A stretch of DNA of 64,000 nucleotides from Amaurobius ferox (Eukaryota; Arthropoda; Arachnida; Araneae; Amaurobiidae). Of this stretch, positions 1 to 12,037 are shown piece after piece (the stretch's first letter is position 1; each line of letters begins with the position of its first letter). The notes under the pieces were generated by a model. It saw only the letters and a list, made by a program, of their open reading frames with translations, did not search any database and had not been told where the DNA came from. The stretch covers positions 123,807,649-123,871,648 of the forward strand of contig OX578140.1 of the NCBI GenBank assembly GCA_951213105.1, given 5' to 3'. The translations under genes and the position numbers were made by a program.

Positions 1-656
1 TAAACTTATCCTTATCGGCTTTGCCTTATAGAATTGATCATGTTCATTATTTGTGTCTGTGTCGGTCGACTGATAGAAGTATCACACGCATCTGCAGCAA
101 AATATCATGTTAAAATATCTCCGTATTTCTAATGCAAGAGTTAAAAAAAATCCACTTACAAATACTCATCTGAATGCACCGATAACATGAATGTAATACA
201 CGAGCAAAGATCTGTCGCAAACTTCTCACTTACCAATCAGATAAGAAGTCGCCCTTTTTAAAGATAACAAAGACGGTCTTGTACGTTGAGTAAGAAAGTA
301 AGATAAGAAATCTGCAGTACTAGAAATTCATTTAAAGTGTTTCCAAGAATTGAAGAAGTTATAGACCTTGTTTCTCGGAATTCCGTTTTGATCTTAGATA
401 ACATAAAACGTCAAAAATTTGCAGGAAACAAGTGAAAGAGGTTTCGACTCAATTTAGAATATTACTTTGCATATAGCATAAAGATAGATAAAAATCAGTC
501 CAAAACGTGAATGGGTCTTTGTATTCCTCTAATTAAAGTCAGGACAAATTAAGGTCAGGACAAATTGAGGTTAGGTCCTCTAATTGAGGTCTTACACTCC
601 TAAGAGTTCTTAGACGAGCGAAAGAGAAACAGTTTTGACAGTTTGTAGCATTTTAT
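1..656. other. AT-rich DNA, no gene recognised
   Basis: No convincing open frame, RNA gene or terminal-repeat element is visible. A short local duplication of a phrase like 'aggacaaattaaggtc' occurs around 540-590. The segment serves as the left flank of the first family A element. Confidence 0.5.
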
Positions 657-1584
657 TACTTTCCTTATATACATAATGTATAAGGAAAGTATTGGGACGG
701 GATCGAAAATTCGAATTCGAGTTTTCGACGGGAGAGCACGTTTCAAGTATCACTGATCACGAATCGAACAATTTTGAAGTGATTTCTGTGTGTGTGTGTG
801 TGTGCGTCAGTGAGTCTGAGGAGACGATATCTCACGAACGAATGGAGCGATTTGAAAGAAATTTGGTATAAAAATCACAATTCGTGAATACTGGGAGCCT
901 ATTGTTTTAAAACACAATCGAATGTTCAGAAACCCCTGAATTTTCGAGTGAAATTTTGAAAAAAAATCATCAAAAAATTAAAACCTTTAATAAGGTTACA
1001 CAAATAGACATTTCTTATGTAATTTTTCCTTAGAAAACGATTAAAATAAACTTTTGAACGCTAGCCTGAACCGTTCTCAAGATATTGCACATTTTTCAAA
1101 TAAATTTATCAAAAAATCCCATAAATTAAAAAAAATATTAACTGTTAAGAAACATGTTCACTTTTCATATGTAATATCATGCAATAAATTGGGTGAAATC
1201 ATTCTCGTGGATCTAACTCGTTCCATTCACGAGAAAAGATACTTTGAGTAATACTTTTGTATTTGAACGCCAATAGTCATTTATCCGTTGTAAGAATAAC
1301 TTATTTCTCCATCCATAACGCTTGGCGAGATTTTGGCGACAAATTTAGCGGAATGTTGCCAACATGGAAACATTTTTAAATATTGCCAAATTACCGAAAA
1401 TCTCGCCAAATGGATAAAAATGACGCTAAATCAGTGAAAATGACGACTAATTGAAGAAAATTCAATATCTTGGACAGAATATAAGTATCTATCATAAGAA
1501 TAACATTTTTTTTTTAACTGTAAAAGTAGTAAATTCATTGCATTATATAAGGAAAATCATGTACTGCCCACATCAGATTTTTTT
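657..1584 (+). mobile_element. Family A non-autonomous element, copy A1
   Basis: Full-length copy. It opens with a hairpin whose arms are ACTTTCCTTATA and TATAAGGAAAGT (658-691). A CGAAAA...TTTTCG palindrome follows near 704-728, then a (TG)n tract near 787-805. Next come the motif 'gatttgaaagaaatttggta' (850-869), a GGCGAGATTTT/AAAATCTCGCC inverted-repeat block near 1325-1410, and the far end, which reads TATAAGGAAA then a 'gcccacatcagattttt' box. It carries no coding capacity; the 65-codon frame at 1054-1251 lies inside it and is not conserved as protein in other copies. The class is uncertain; the layout resembles hairpin-ended rolling-circle derivatives. Confidence 0.8.
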
Positions 1585-2204
1585 AATTTGATTTGGGGCT
1601 CTACATTCCTGTACTAAATATAACGTATACTATTAAAACCCGTCAGCCCAATTATGTCACAGCGCTTTAAAATGCCAATTCCTGGTCCAGAACACGGCTA
1701 TTTGTTTTAAAAGTGAGTTAACGATCTGAAGATATGGCAGAAATATTAAAAAGTTAGAAAAATTTGATACATTTTCAAATATTTGAAAAAATATAAACCC
1801 TAAAAAGCATTGATAAAAGCTTCCAAATCGCTCAAATACCTGTGTTCCAGCTCTTTAAAACGCTTATTCTTGGACTAGGACCTCGCGGGTTTTCTTTTCA
1901 ACGATCCAAGAATGTAATCGAAATATTCGAAATATGTAATAAATTATAAAATATTTGCAAAAGAATCTCTAAAACCAGAAAAACTGCTCATTATGGAAAC
2001 ACAATCTACTCTGTTAGTTTTTAACCTAGAATGGCGCTTTTTTAAAAAGATAGTTAAATGTATGAAAGTTACATATTTTAATCGAAATCTAAAAAAATTC
2101 AATACATTGTTTCATACATATATCTAAAATCAGACAAAATGTCAAAAACGACACATTCCAAAATTGCATCTCTTATGTTAGGTTTTCCCTCAAAATCTCG
2201 TATT
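1585..2204. other. Degenerate repeat-like DNA
   Basis: Two loosely similar blocks (about 1660-1760 and 1840-1930) share phrases on the pattern 'ctttaaaa.gc..att..tgg..cagaac', suggesting an old internal tandem duplication. No gene is visible. It may be the upstream part of repeat D. Confidence 0.35.
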
Positions 2205-2840
2205 TAAATGTGAATAACGTTATGCTTGGTATATCTGTACAGAAAATTGGAGCGTTACTAAAAATGTAGACACTTTGGACGCTTATATCGCCAAACCTAA
2301 AAGGCAAAGTATGTGAATAATTTTTCTTATTTTGTCTGAAATACGCTTAAATTTATGAGTATATAAAAATAATTTCAATATTTTAATATTTTGAACTGTT
2401 TTCCGAAAAACTTTAAAAAGTATCTGTCTAAGCGATTTTTTTTCATTTTTCTTACTTTTGCTCGAAATATCTTCGAAATTATAAAAGATAGATATAAATA
2501 GCAAGCAAAAAAAATTATGTGTTAGGAAATCTAGTTTCCAGATTTATATATTCCTTTTTTTTTTAAAAAAAAGCTCTTACAGTTTTCCAGTAATTGTCAC
2601 GTTCAAGAAAAATGAATATTTATCGATTTTCAAGTTTGTAATACTTATATTTCAAGAACTAAACGTGCTAGCTATGAACAATACGTAAGGGTTTGTAGCT
2701 CTTTGAAAACTTTACAAGTGTATATAATTGGATTTTAGATCGAGCTCCTAGTTTTTGTAGTGACTATAATTTCGATATTTTAGTATTTTAACCTGGGTTT
2801 TCCCATGGGTGGAAAAGCTGTAATACTTAAAATTCGAAAA
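2205..2840. repeat. Dispersed repeat D, copy D1
   Basis: This block aligns along its length, with moderate divergence, to 15485-16180. Shared landmarks include 'tatgcttgg', 'ataaaaataatttca', 'gaaatatcttcgaaa' and 'gggtggaaaagctg'. A shorter match lies at 58325-58465. No coding frame survives, and small frames within it differ between copies. The element class is unknown. Confidence 0.6.
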
Positions 2841-3404
2841 TGTACTTGGCGTTGCCCGAGAATTAAGATGAGCGGTCGTGGAGTAGCCGAGTGTGCCCTT
2901 TTCATTTTATTTTTCTGTTTTTATTTTATTTTACTTTTGTTACAAGCCAGCGGATCATTGAAACATTCTTTAATTTTCAGAAATTCGCTGTGAGTTTCGG
3001 CGTAGTTTTTATCAGAGGTTTGCATCTTAAATCCAGAGAAACGTCGGGTACATCTTTCAGTATTGGATAAAACCACCAGAAATGCTTACAATTTTAAACA
3101 ACATAAGAAATTATACAACAACCGCAATCTACAAAAGTAATTATTATCTATAAAAGTAAATTATAATAAATTAACTGGAGAATGGGTTCAACTCGACTTT
3201 CACCAGAATCCATTTTTGGTAGCTTTTTTTTCAAATTTTACAAGAAAAAATTTGAAATATCATGGGTCCAATTGATTACATTTATAACCTGTTCTCCTTC
3301 ATTTTAAAGGGATTGAAATAATCTTTCGATTGATACCATACTTAACAATATACCCTTCAGGGGTAATTTACCTCCCCCCCGAGGGGAATAATGACGTCAC
3401 GAAC
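2841..3404. other. AT-rich spacer, no gene recognised
   Basis: The 62-codon frame at 2805-2993 has a hydrophobic C-terminal run but no recognisable family and straddles the end of repeat D. A short C-run, then GAGGGG, occurs at about 3372-3385. Nothing else is supported. Confidence 0.4.
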
Positions 3405-3772
3405 AAAAATCCGATGTGGGCAGCACTTGACTTTCCTTATATAATGCAATGAATTTACTACTTTTACAGTTTAAAGAAATGTTATTCTTATAGCAGATAC
3501 TTATATTCTTTCCAAGATATTAAATTTTCTTCAATCAGTCGTCATTTTCATTGATTTAGCGTCCTTTTTATCCATTTGGCGAGATTTTCGTTAATTTGGC
3601 AACATTTAAAAATGTCGCCGAGTTGGCGACATTTTTCATCACCAAAATCTCGTCAAGCGTTATGGACGGAGAAATAAGTTATTCTTACAGCGGATAAATT
3701 ATTGTTGGCGTTCAAATGCAAAAGTATTACCCAAAGTATCTTTTCTCGTGAATGGCATGAGCTAGATCCACT
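3405..3772 (-). mobile_element. Family A element, partial copy A2
   Basis: Minus-strand copy starting at the 'aatccgatgtgggcagcac' end and running through the GGCGAGATTTT inverted-repeat block to a box reading 'gagctagatccac'. It stops there, so the microsatellite and hairpin half is absent. A family B copy begins about 75 bp downstream. Confidence 0.75.
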
Positions 3773-3847
3773 TTGAAATCAATTATTTAATTAGTTCCTT
3801 CTTGATCCCAATCTCGTTCAATAATGGTTTTAAGTTGTTAGTTTGTT

Positions 3848-4597
3848 ACTTTCCCTGCAATACATGGTAATGTATAGGGAAAGTATAGGAATCATATCGA
3901 AAATCGCAACTCGTGTTTTCGACGGATCTACACGTTTCAAGACCTCTAGAATACGAAAAAAACATTTTTAGCGTGACGTTTGTGTGTGTGTCTGTGTGTC
4001 TGTGTCTGTGCAGATATTGTATCCACTCTAACTAAAAAACTAATGGACTGAATTTCACAAAATTTGGTAGATAAGTCACTTTTGGTTGAGTCTGGTGCTG
4101 ATTAGTGTCAGGTACGATTAGGGATAAAAGAACCCGCCTTTTTTTATGAAATGGACCGCAAAAGCTTGTACCCACTCTAGTTGAAAAACTAATAGACCTA
4201 ATTTTACAAAATTCGGTAGATGAGTCACTTGTGGGTCATCCTGGTGCTGATTAGATTTTGGTACGATTTGGAAAAAAATAACCTGCCTTTTTTTGCAAAA
4301 TGACCCGTAAAAGTTGCCAAAATCTAAACTAAAAAACTACTTATGCTCAAATATATCCATTAAATGCTTGTTTAATACGTAATTTTTAACGAAGAAAAGA
4401 ATAAGACCAACTCCATTACACTAGGACTAGCCGTTCTCGAGATATTTTAGTTTTTTTCGTATTTTTTCTACGCCACCTTTGAAAATAAGTCCACTTAATA
4501 AATGAGAACGGAAATTGAATTAAAAGTGAATTAAAATATAGAGAACGTAGATATAAGTCTGCAGTGAAAGTCATGTGCTGCCCACATCAGATTTTTT
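3848..4597 (+). mobile_element. Family B non-autonomous element, copy B1
   Basis: Intact 750-bp copy. The left hairpin has arms ACTTTCCCT and AGGGAAAGT (3848-3881). A CGAAAA...TTTTCG palindrome and a (TG)n tract near 3978-4012 follow, then two tandem modules of about 151 bp (near 4018 and 4169). Each module begins 'ta.ccactcta' and continues to 'aaaattcggtagat'. The right end, 'gaaagtcatgtgctgccc' then 'acatcagattttt', is almost the same as that of family A. It is non-coding. Confidence 0.8.
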
Positions 4598-5044
4598 GTT
4601 ACTGGAATTTGGTTAATAATGTTAACTCATATAGCTTCCATAACTAGTTGTAACCTTAATTAGTTCATAATCTTAGTTTCTGTATCATGCACTGGTACGT
4701 TTAAAGCAGTTTCTTCGTTAGTTATTTGAATATAGTTGATGAAGTCGCTACTGTATCACTCAAAAACTGGTTGTTTCTATACACTACATCTGTAATTTTT
4801 TTTTTATCTTGGAGGTTTTATTTACTCAAACTTTTATACTCTTTTTATTAATATACTATATGCAACTCCTTAAATTTTCGTAGCCAGTGAAGTATTCTGT
4901 ATACACATATTTGACAATACAAGTTAGCTCAAATAGCAACCGAGACCGGTTTTATTTTCTTTCAATTTGGTTATATATTTCCTAATGCCACTCTTATTCA
5001 CCGATGTTTGATGTTTTTCAGCAGACTAATCCCGATGGATACTT
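4598..5044. other. AT-rich spacer, no gene recognised
   Basis: No frame, terminal repeat or RNA signature is visible. A T-run is present near 4797-4806. Confidence 0.4.
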
Positions 5045-5045
5045 T

Positions 5046-5590
5046 CTTTTAGTTTTTTTTTATTTCCAATGGCAAGGCAAGTTACAGAACATGTACATGA
5101 ACAAAGAACAATGATGTAAAGTAATAAAAATTGACCGAAGTCATTGAAGCCTTAAGAGTTCTCTGGCTCTCCAGTACAGGCCGGTCTCGGAGTCGTCAGA
5201 ACCACAAAGCGCCCTATCCATGTAGGGCGCTCTGCGCTTCATAGGTTCCCTCATATCGCAAAGAGGGCAAAGAGGACAGTCATAAATACCAATTCCATGG
5301 AGATGCTCACTCAGACAGTCATGACCCGTCACCAGCCGGAACAGGTCCACTGCCTCACGTCGCGGACAATCGGGTATATTATCGAGATCTTTACTACTCC
5401 AGTTCTTAGATTTGATACTATCTTGCATTTGTGTTTCAAATTTTAGCTTCAAAGATTGTTTCTATAGATAGCGCTTTATTGAGTGATAAGACAGCCGAGA
5501 GGCCCTGGACTGCTGTAAAACTGCACCCTTTCATGCAAGAACTTTCTTTTATTTGATGAAGGTAGCTCATCTCCTGAAGCCGGTAACCTT
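5046..5590 (-). pseudogene. LINE (non-LTR retrotransposon) 3' remnant, RNase H/C-terminal region
   Basis: The minus-strand frame at 5141-5452 reads through 'RREAVDLFRLVTGHDCLSEH' and then 'GIGIYDCPLCPLCD', ending in 'YWRARELLRLQ'. The FRL.TGHDCL..HL..IGI.D...CPLCD pattern is known from the C-terminus of many arthropod jockey/I-like LINE polyproteins, just after RNase H. The frame just upstream (5436-5590), with 'FTAVQGLSAVLSLNKALSIE', resembles a decayed RNase H segment in another frame, so at least one frameshift lies between. Past the stop, the minus strand has about 70 bp and then AATAAAAAAAAA near 5053-5066, as expected of a LINE 3' end. The catalytic domains are absent, so this is a dead fragment. 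The exact clade is not resolved. Confidence 0.7.
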
Positions 5591-6284
5591 TCTTTTTGTG
5601 GTATATTCTTTTTTGACCCAGTCTCAACCATTTTTGAAATTTTAGTGGTTTGACGGATGAATTTAACTTTCGAAACCGACTACTTCCTTTTATTATCTTC
5701 TTCTCAATTATTGCCTTTACACATGTTTGTCTATATTTTCTTCCCTCTAAACCCATTCATTTTTTTACCAATAATTTAAGGGTTCATATTTTTTACTCTC
5801 TGTGTTATTTTAAATCTCATATCAACACTAATATTTCATTCTTAAGATTTCAGAACCTGCTTTCCTCGTCTTCGTGTGTGAGAGCGGGGGAGGAAAACCT
5901 TTTATCAGCCCGTGTTGATATGTTTATGGTTGTTTTTCAATGTCTGATACCACTGGTTAGCTAGTTTTCGTTCTGGTTGTGCTTGTTCTGTTCGAATTTC
6001 TTTAAGCCAGCTTCGTTGTTAAGAGCGTATACTGCTCTCTTGGCCTAAGGGAGGGGGTTACAACGCCATTGTAGTCCCATAACTGTTATATGTCTGTAGT
6101 CTTTAAGAAGTTTTGAAAGTTATTGTTTTGATGATCCCTGTCGCTTTGGAGGAATTGATGTTCTTGATGTAGGGAATGAAACGTTCTGCGCACATTAATT
6201 TTTTTTTAAATTTAAATTATTAGTTATTTTAGTTCTTTTATTAGAGGTAGGTGATGGCTAAAAACAGCTTCCTAATGTAATTAC
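5591..6284. other. Possible LINE-derived or unassigned DNA
   Basis: Frames at 5650-5964 (plus) and 5436-5756 (minus) are short, overlap and match nothing I recognise. A G-rich phrase 'ggcctaagggagggggtt' lies near 6040-6059. It could belong to the same decayed LINE as the downstream remnant, but this is inference. Confidence 0.3.
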
Positions 6285-6640
6285 TCATTTCACCCTCCAT
6301 GGGGGAGGTCGTCTTAAAAAGCGGACGGGCACTGGATTTGTAGCCTCTTACCCTCTTCCTCTAGAGGGGAATACAAATCAATGGATTGTTTTCTGGAGTA
6401 GCCACTCGGGCTCATGAAGCATACTGTATCAGGTTGTGGAGAGGGACTGTCCTTTATGATCATGTCCACAGATCCGTAGGCGACTGGAGTCGAAACTCTT
6501 CGGTACCATCTTTCGGCCCGTGTCTGGTAAATGGTTCCACTGATTTCGCTCCCCGGGTAGCTGTCTCGCTTGGTGGCGGATAATCCACCCCTTTTGGCCT
6601 CCCTCTCCCAGCGGTGAAAACCTAAACTAGTTGCCGAGAG
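6285..6640. other. GC-rich island, possible LINE 5' region
   Basis: Base composition rises sharply against the AT-rich background. The 65-codon plus frame at 6386-6583 is unrecognised. The phrase order 'gatttcgc...ccccgg...gctggt/gcttgg' near 6540-6575 loosely recurs in the second GC-rich island near 27060-27100, suggesting a common source. Function is unknown. Confidence 0.35.
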
Positions 6641-8035
6641 GGTTGTTCCAGTTGAATCTGTAATTACTGATTAGCTACTTCACTACCTGGTCCTTTATAA
6701 TGGACAGAAATAATAGAGAAAACGGTTGAAGGGAGAGTATATAACAATTAAGGAATATGACGTTATTTTCAATTCGGGTAAGCTTTATCACTATTCATAC
6801 ATAGTATAAGTTGCGCATTCAAAATTTTAGATTATTTATCACACATTTCCAATTGATTTTGAATATCACATGCATACACAGTCGTTTCATTTTGCTTATC
6901 ATATACATTCAGCCGGGTCAAACTGACAACTAAGGAACTAAGGAACACTTACACAACCCAAACTACAGAAGGTAGAAACTTTGCATACACGTGGGACTTG
7001 ACCTGTAAATAACGAGAAAAATCCAAAATCTTGAAATAAATATTCATAAATCGAGGATTTTTTTTCATCTAAGATTCTTTAAGCAATCACTCGAGAAGGA
7101 TTATAAACGCATTATACCATCTTTAATATCTTATTTTATACCATCCTGTACAGAAAAAATTACTTTAATTTTCTTAGTTAACATTGGGGTACAATCAACC
7201 GTTTTGGAGATATTTTAATTTAGAGTTACATCAGACGATTGTTTAAATAATATTTTATGAATTAATTTATTTGTACTTCTTGATATTATTGTGGTAATTG
7301 TAGTGACCGAGTTAATCTTGAAATACCGAAATCTTTTGCTGGCTAGTCTTCAAATCAAACTATTAAAATATAATGTTATAATTATTTTATTTTTGGTTTA
7401 AAATATTTGGAAACTTTGAAAATACGGCAACAGACAGTGATCAGAGATGAAATACACTTTTCACATATCGCAATTTCCATGTTAGCAAAACTATAAAATG
7501 TGCACTATTTTAATGCTTAAATTTAAAAGGGTTTTTGGCATCAGAAATTTTATTAAGTGTGCAGGTGTCACACTGAGTTGTACGTGGATGGTGGCTGGGT
7601 GGAAATGGCTAGTAAGTTATATAACTGCAAAAGTATACTTATTTAAAAAAGGATCTGAATACTTTTTTAAAAAAGAATAAAATGATATTTTGTGACATGA
7701 ACTTTTTTGGAAAGGAAAACTGTCTATGCATTGAAAATAATATGTATTTTGATCCTGATCCGAAAATGTCTACGAATAAAATAAAAATGTCGTAAGTAAC
7801 AAAATATATTTCATCTTTCATCTTTCATGCAATTGCAGAACATGAAAGGAAAATCTCAGCCATCTGTTTGTGGTTTAGGGATTTGGCTTTCAATATGAAA
7901 ATTTTTATTTTCACGCAAGGTTGAATAAGAATGTTTTCTATTCTGAATAATTTCTTTGGAGTGAAATTTATATAAAAATTTAAAAATATAGAAAAAAGAT
8001 CATAAATATTATTAAGAGCAGTCATTCAGTGGGTC
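6641..8035. other. AT-rich DNA, no gene recognised
   Basis: Small frames (7498-7680, 7639-7821, 7825-8025) are mutually overlapping, biased to F/K/I and unlike any family. No repeat boundary was recognised before the minisatellite starts at 8036. Confidence 0.4.
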
Positions 8036-8655
8036 TGTCGTTTATTTTTATAAAGCAGGCAACACTATAAGAGTATTTTTGTAAAGTAGGCAACATTATA
8101 AGGGCATTTTTGTAAAGTAGGCAACACTATAAGGATATTTTTTTATAACGTAAGCACACATGAGTGTATTTTTATAAAGTAGGTAACACATTATAACAAC
8201 GTAAAGTAGGCACATTATAACAACAATTTATTCATAAAATATTCACACAATACGTGTATTTTCATTAAGTAGGTAATACTTTAAGTGTATTTTTTATAAA
8301 GTAGACAACACTATAAGTGTGTACTTTTATAAAGTAGGCAACACTATAAGTGTATTTTTATAAAGTAGGTAATACAATACGTTTATTTTCATTAAGTAGG
8401 TAACAAAAACTATAAGTGTATTTTTATAAAGTAGGCAACACTATAAGTGTGTATTTTTATAAAGTAGGCAACACTATAAGTGTATTTTTATAAAGTAGGT
8501 AACACTGCAGGTGTATTTTTATAAAGTAGGCAACACTATAAATGTATTTTCATAAAGTAGGCAACGTAACATTAGGTAAAGTAACACTATAGAGGTATTT
8601 TTATAAAGTAGGCAACACTATAAGTGTATTTCTATAAAGTAGGAAATACTATATA
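8036..8655. repeat. 31-bp AT-rich minisatellite
   Basis: About 19 imperfect head-to-tail units. Each follows the pattern TTTTTATAAAGTAGG, then CAACACTATAAGTGTA. Some units are shortened or carry 'taggtaatac' variants (for example near 8270 and 8365). There are no unique spacers between units, which separates it from a CRISPR array. It is non-coding. Confidence 0.9.
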
Positions 8656-9289
8656 CGATTAACACATTGGCCTGTTAAAAGCAATTTTACCCAGGTATCC
8701 TATTGCCATACTAGAACGAATTACCTGGCGTCGTCCGGGTTATAAATAAGCGCTCACTACTCAAATAATACAATACAAATAATACTGTCTAATTTCTGAA
8801 ACGCCTGTTTTGAACAAAAGGCATTATACAGAGGCATAGAAAGGCACTGAGTTTTTTCCATGTGAGACCATACCAGTTACAAATACGATTTAATAACCAC
8901 GCTATAGATACGTCACAGTTTACTAACAATGAACACGGCCTCCGTCTACTTTGACGTTATAAAGAAACATATATTTTCTGCATAGTTGTTGATAAACTTG
9001 ATGCATAGTAGCCGTCAGGGCATGCTCTGTTTTGTGTGGAATGAAGTGCTATTTAGCGAGGATATTTGAAACGTCGACTTTTATAGACCGAATTAAAAAT
9101 TCGTAGAAAATTCAGAAATAGAGTAATTATTTTTTTTAGAATGCAAAAATATCACTCTGTATACTTGCTAAAGGTTAGAATTATGCGATTTTAACTTAAT
9201 GACTATAGAGACTATATGACTATAATGACGACAGAGTGATATTCCATTTTCCTATACACCGAAAAAATTGCTCAAAATATTTATTAAAA
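8656..9289. other. Spacer, no gene recognised
   Basis: Includes a moderately GC-rich phrase 'acctggcgtcgtccgggt' near 8722-8739. No frame or RNA gene is supported. Confidence 0.4.
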
Positions 9290-9435
9290 ATAAATGCGTA
9301 TGAAGGAACTGTTCTGTAGATTCGGTTCAAAGCTCGTTGAAAAGACCGTTCTTCAATCCTTTTGAGGATGTCATGATAGAGACTCTGTGATAATATTTTT
9401 GACTGCTAAAAAATCGATTTTGCGTGAAAATCGCT
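9290..9435. repeat. Dispersed repeat G, copy 1
   Basis: It shares 'gattcggttcaaa', 'ttcttc.at..ttt', 'gat..tttt' and 'gaaaatcg' in order with 29600-29740. Identity is modest and the ends are uncertain. It is an old dispersed repeat of unknown class. Confidence 0.45.
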
Positions 9436-9482
9436 CACAATTGCGCCTTAATATAAAATAACTTAAACTAATTCAAATAAAG

Positions 9483-10711
9483 ACAAGAACGATCAATCAT
9501 GCTTAAAGCATTGATTATGAAACACTTTCCAACTTCAATGCAATTTTATTTAAACATGTCTAAAATGCAATACATTCCTCGGTAATATTTTAAAACTTAT
9601 CACAATACTACATTAATTTATTATATTTGAAACCTTAAACCTTCATCGAAAAAAATTAACTTCATTCAAATGACGGCATTAAAGTATAAATTGCCTGGTT
9701 TAAACATCTCTAAAATGTTATACATTCCTCGGTAATAATTTTAGAATTATCATAATACTACGATAATTTATTATATTAGAAAACTTCATCGAAAACAACT
9801 GAAATCCATTCAAATGACGTCATAAAAAAATTACACGCCTGGCTCTCTCTACAAAAACAGCATTTCATTCATAAATAATTCCCCCATTCATGTCATTCAT
9901 CCTAATACTATAACAATTTATTTTATTTAAAAATTAAGACCATTGAGCTGCAAGTAAGTAAAAATCTATGCGTAAAACTTCATCGAAAAATATCGTCCTT
10001 CTCTTTCTAAAATCAATGAATTCATATCAGCTAAGCAGACTCCATGGACTAAATGATTTTGTGTTAAAGAATTACAGCGATTCTAATACAACTCATTCTA
10101 CATATTTTGCTGTTTACATTTTACATAGGTGAAAAATAGGCTTAATAGTAGAAATAATCAAATTTGGAAGAGCATTTAAACTGAAATATATTGTCATTGC
10201 GTTGTTTCAGTATGTAGATGCACAGAATTTAAGCGAAAATAAAGAGGTTTTACGACGAATACAACACTCAATATGAATTAAAAAGAACTTTAAAAATCAA
10301 GATTTTGACACAAGATGGGTGCCATATATCATTTTGAAGTAGGTCATGTGATCGTTTCATATCATGGACACGTGATCGCTTAATATAAGACGTGTTATTA
10401 TTATTTTAATTTTTATTTAAAAAACAACTGAATATATTTCGCTGATTTTTTTTTTATATATTTTATGGAACAGTTTGAATATTGCCTAAAATTTTCGAAG
10501 CAATTTGTGAATTTTAAATCCGCTTAAAAAATGCTTGAAAAATTAGGTCCCATAGGGCTCAATGTATTCCATTTTTTCAACCCGGGTTCAATCCAAAACT
10601 AATTGGGTGATATTATTCATTTATATTCCCATAGGTCCTATAGACCGTCTGAACAACATACTAAAATTTCATTTTGATTAAGTCATTTTTACGGCAGTTA
10701 TTGTGCTAACG

Positions 10712-10749
<38 letters not shown>

Positions 10750-10797
10750 ATGAACAAAGTCATAAACACTTTTCAACTTTGTTGTAAAGTGTTAAAA
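9483..10797 (+). mobile_element. Family C non-autonomous element, copy C1
   Basis: Full-length 1.3-kb copy. The left end has a small hairpin, ATCAAT...ATTGAT with a loop around 'catgcttaaagc', followed by 'gaaacactttccaac'. The body has two similar subsegments of about 200 bp, each with 'acattcctcggtaat' and 'ttcatcgaaaa' (near 9570-9650 and 9720-9790). The right side has 'gggttcaatccaaaactaat', then a (GACA)n tract at about 10712-10748. It ends in a hairpin, AACACTTT...AAAGTGTT, and an A-run. It has no coding frame. Confidence 0.8.
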
Positions 10798-12037
10798 ATC
10801 GCTCCGAGGTACCTCCGTACCTGACGTGAACAATTACCGTTCCAAATTATTTTAGCTGTGGATCGCGTAAATTTTTGCTACGCGACCAACAGAAGAACAA
10901 GCAGACATTCAATTTATTATCCACTTTTTAAAAATGTTCAGTATAACACATGTGATAATAGCGGACGAAAAACAAAATTTTAGGAATTTGTGTAATTATG
11001 ATATTTATGATCTAAACATGTGTGATGGCAGCAAGCTTATTGTTACATAACACTTTAGTGCGTCACAGGTGATGAAAATAGAACCAAAATGTACTTTATA
11101 CAAATTGCGTATGCGCGCAATTTGTGCAAGATGCTGTTCGTGACAACAAAATGAATTTCATTTTTGAATTCTTTACATCGAATTGAAACGGGTTTGAATC
11201 CGATAATATTATGTGTATGGAGTTAGAAACTTTTATACTTTTACAACTTTTATTAGTTACTTTTACCTCCATGATTATGTGTTTCTCAAAATGCAAGTAC
11301 ACATGTTACTCAACGTAGTCACGTGACATAAAAATTTTAACTCGGGTTTCGAATTCCTCAATTACTGCATCATGCTGAATTTGATGTCAGTCCTATAAAA
11401 GTTATATTTTTTCAAACTGCACATGTGAGATTCCTTCAAAGTGTATTAGTTAATTACAAATATAACTTCATATTTGATATCAAATTAAATTTTATTACTA
11501 CTAAATACAATAATTTAGACTATAATTTAGAGCAATTAAAAAAAATGTATATTTCAAAATGCGTATGCGCATACTGTGGAAAATAAGAGCACATTTTGCA
11601 AAACATTAGGAGCACATGTTTTTATATATGTAAAAATCTATGTCTCAAATTTGGTTTCAATAAGTTATGTGTGTTTCGAAAAAAAACGTTTAAAAGAAAT
11701 CTGATCAGATGCAAGGAACTTACTAAAGACAACTGTCAAAATGCCGAAATATTTTCAGCTACAATTCAATGAAGAGTATTCGGGGAAAAAAAAACTGAAT
11801 TTATTTCAAAAAAGTGGCGCCAAAAGCATCAAAACCGGTTGACCGATTGTGTAAAGTAATTATAGCAGTACTTGTATTTCTCATTGAGCAGATCAACTTC
11901 ATATTGCGGTTTCAATTTTTGAATTTAGCTGAGAAGGCGACCAGCACAGCCTTATGAAATCAAGGTTATTTTATCAGGCAGTGCATAAAAATGCGAACTT
12001 TTGGAACCGGATTTTTGCAAAACAATAATAAGAAAAA
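10798..12037. other. AT-rich spacer, no gene recognised
   Basis: The minus frame 11096-11302 is unrecognised and isolated. No terminal repeats or tandem arrays are visible in this stretch. Confidence 0.4.

Noticed and set aside
8036..8655. Possible CRISPR array
   Set aside because: Units are directly adjacent with no unique spacers, and the DNA is eukaryotic.
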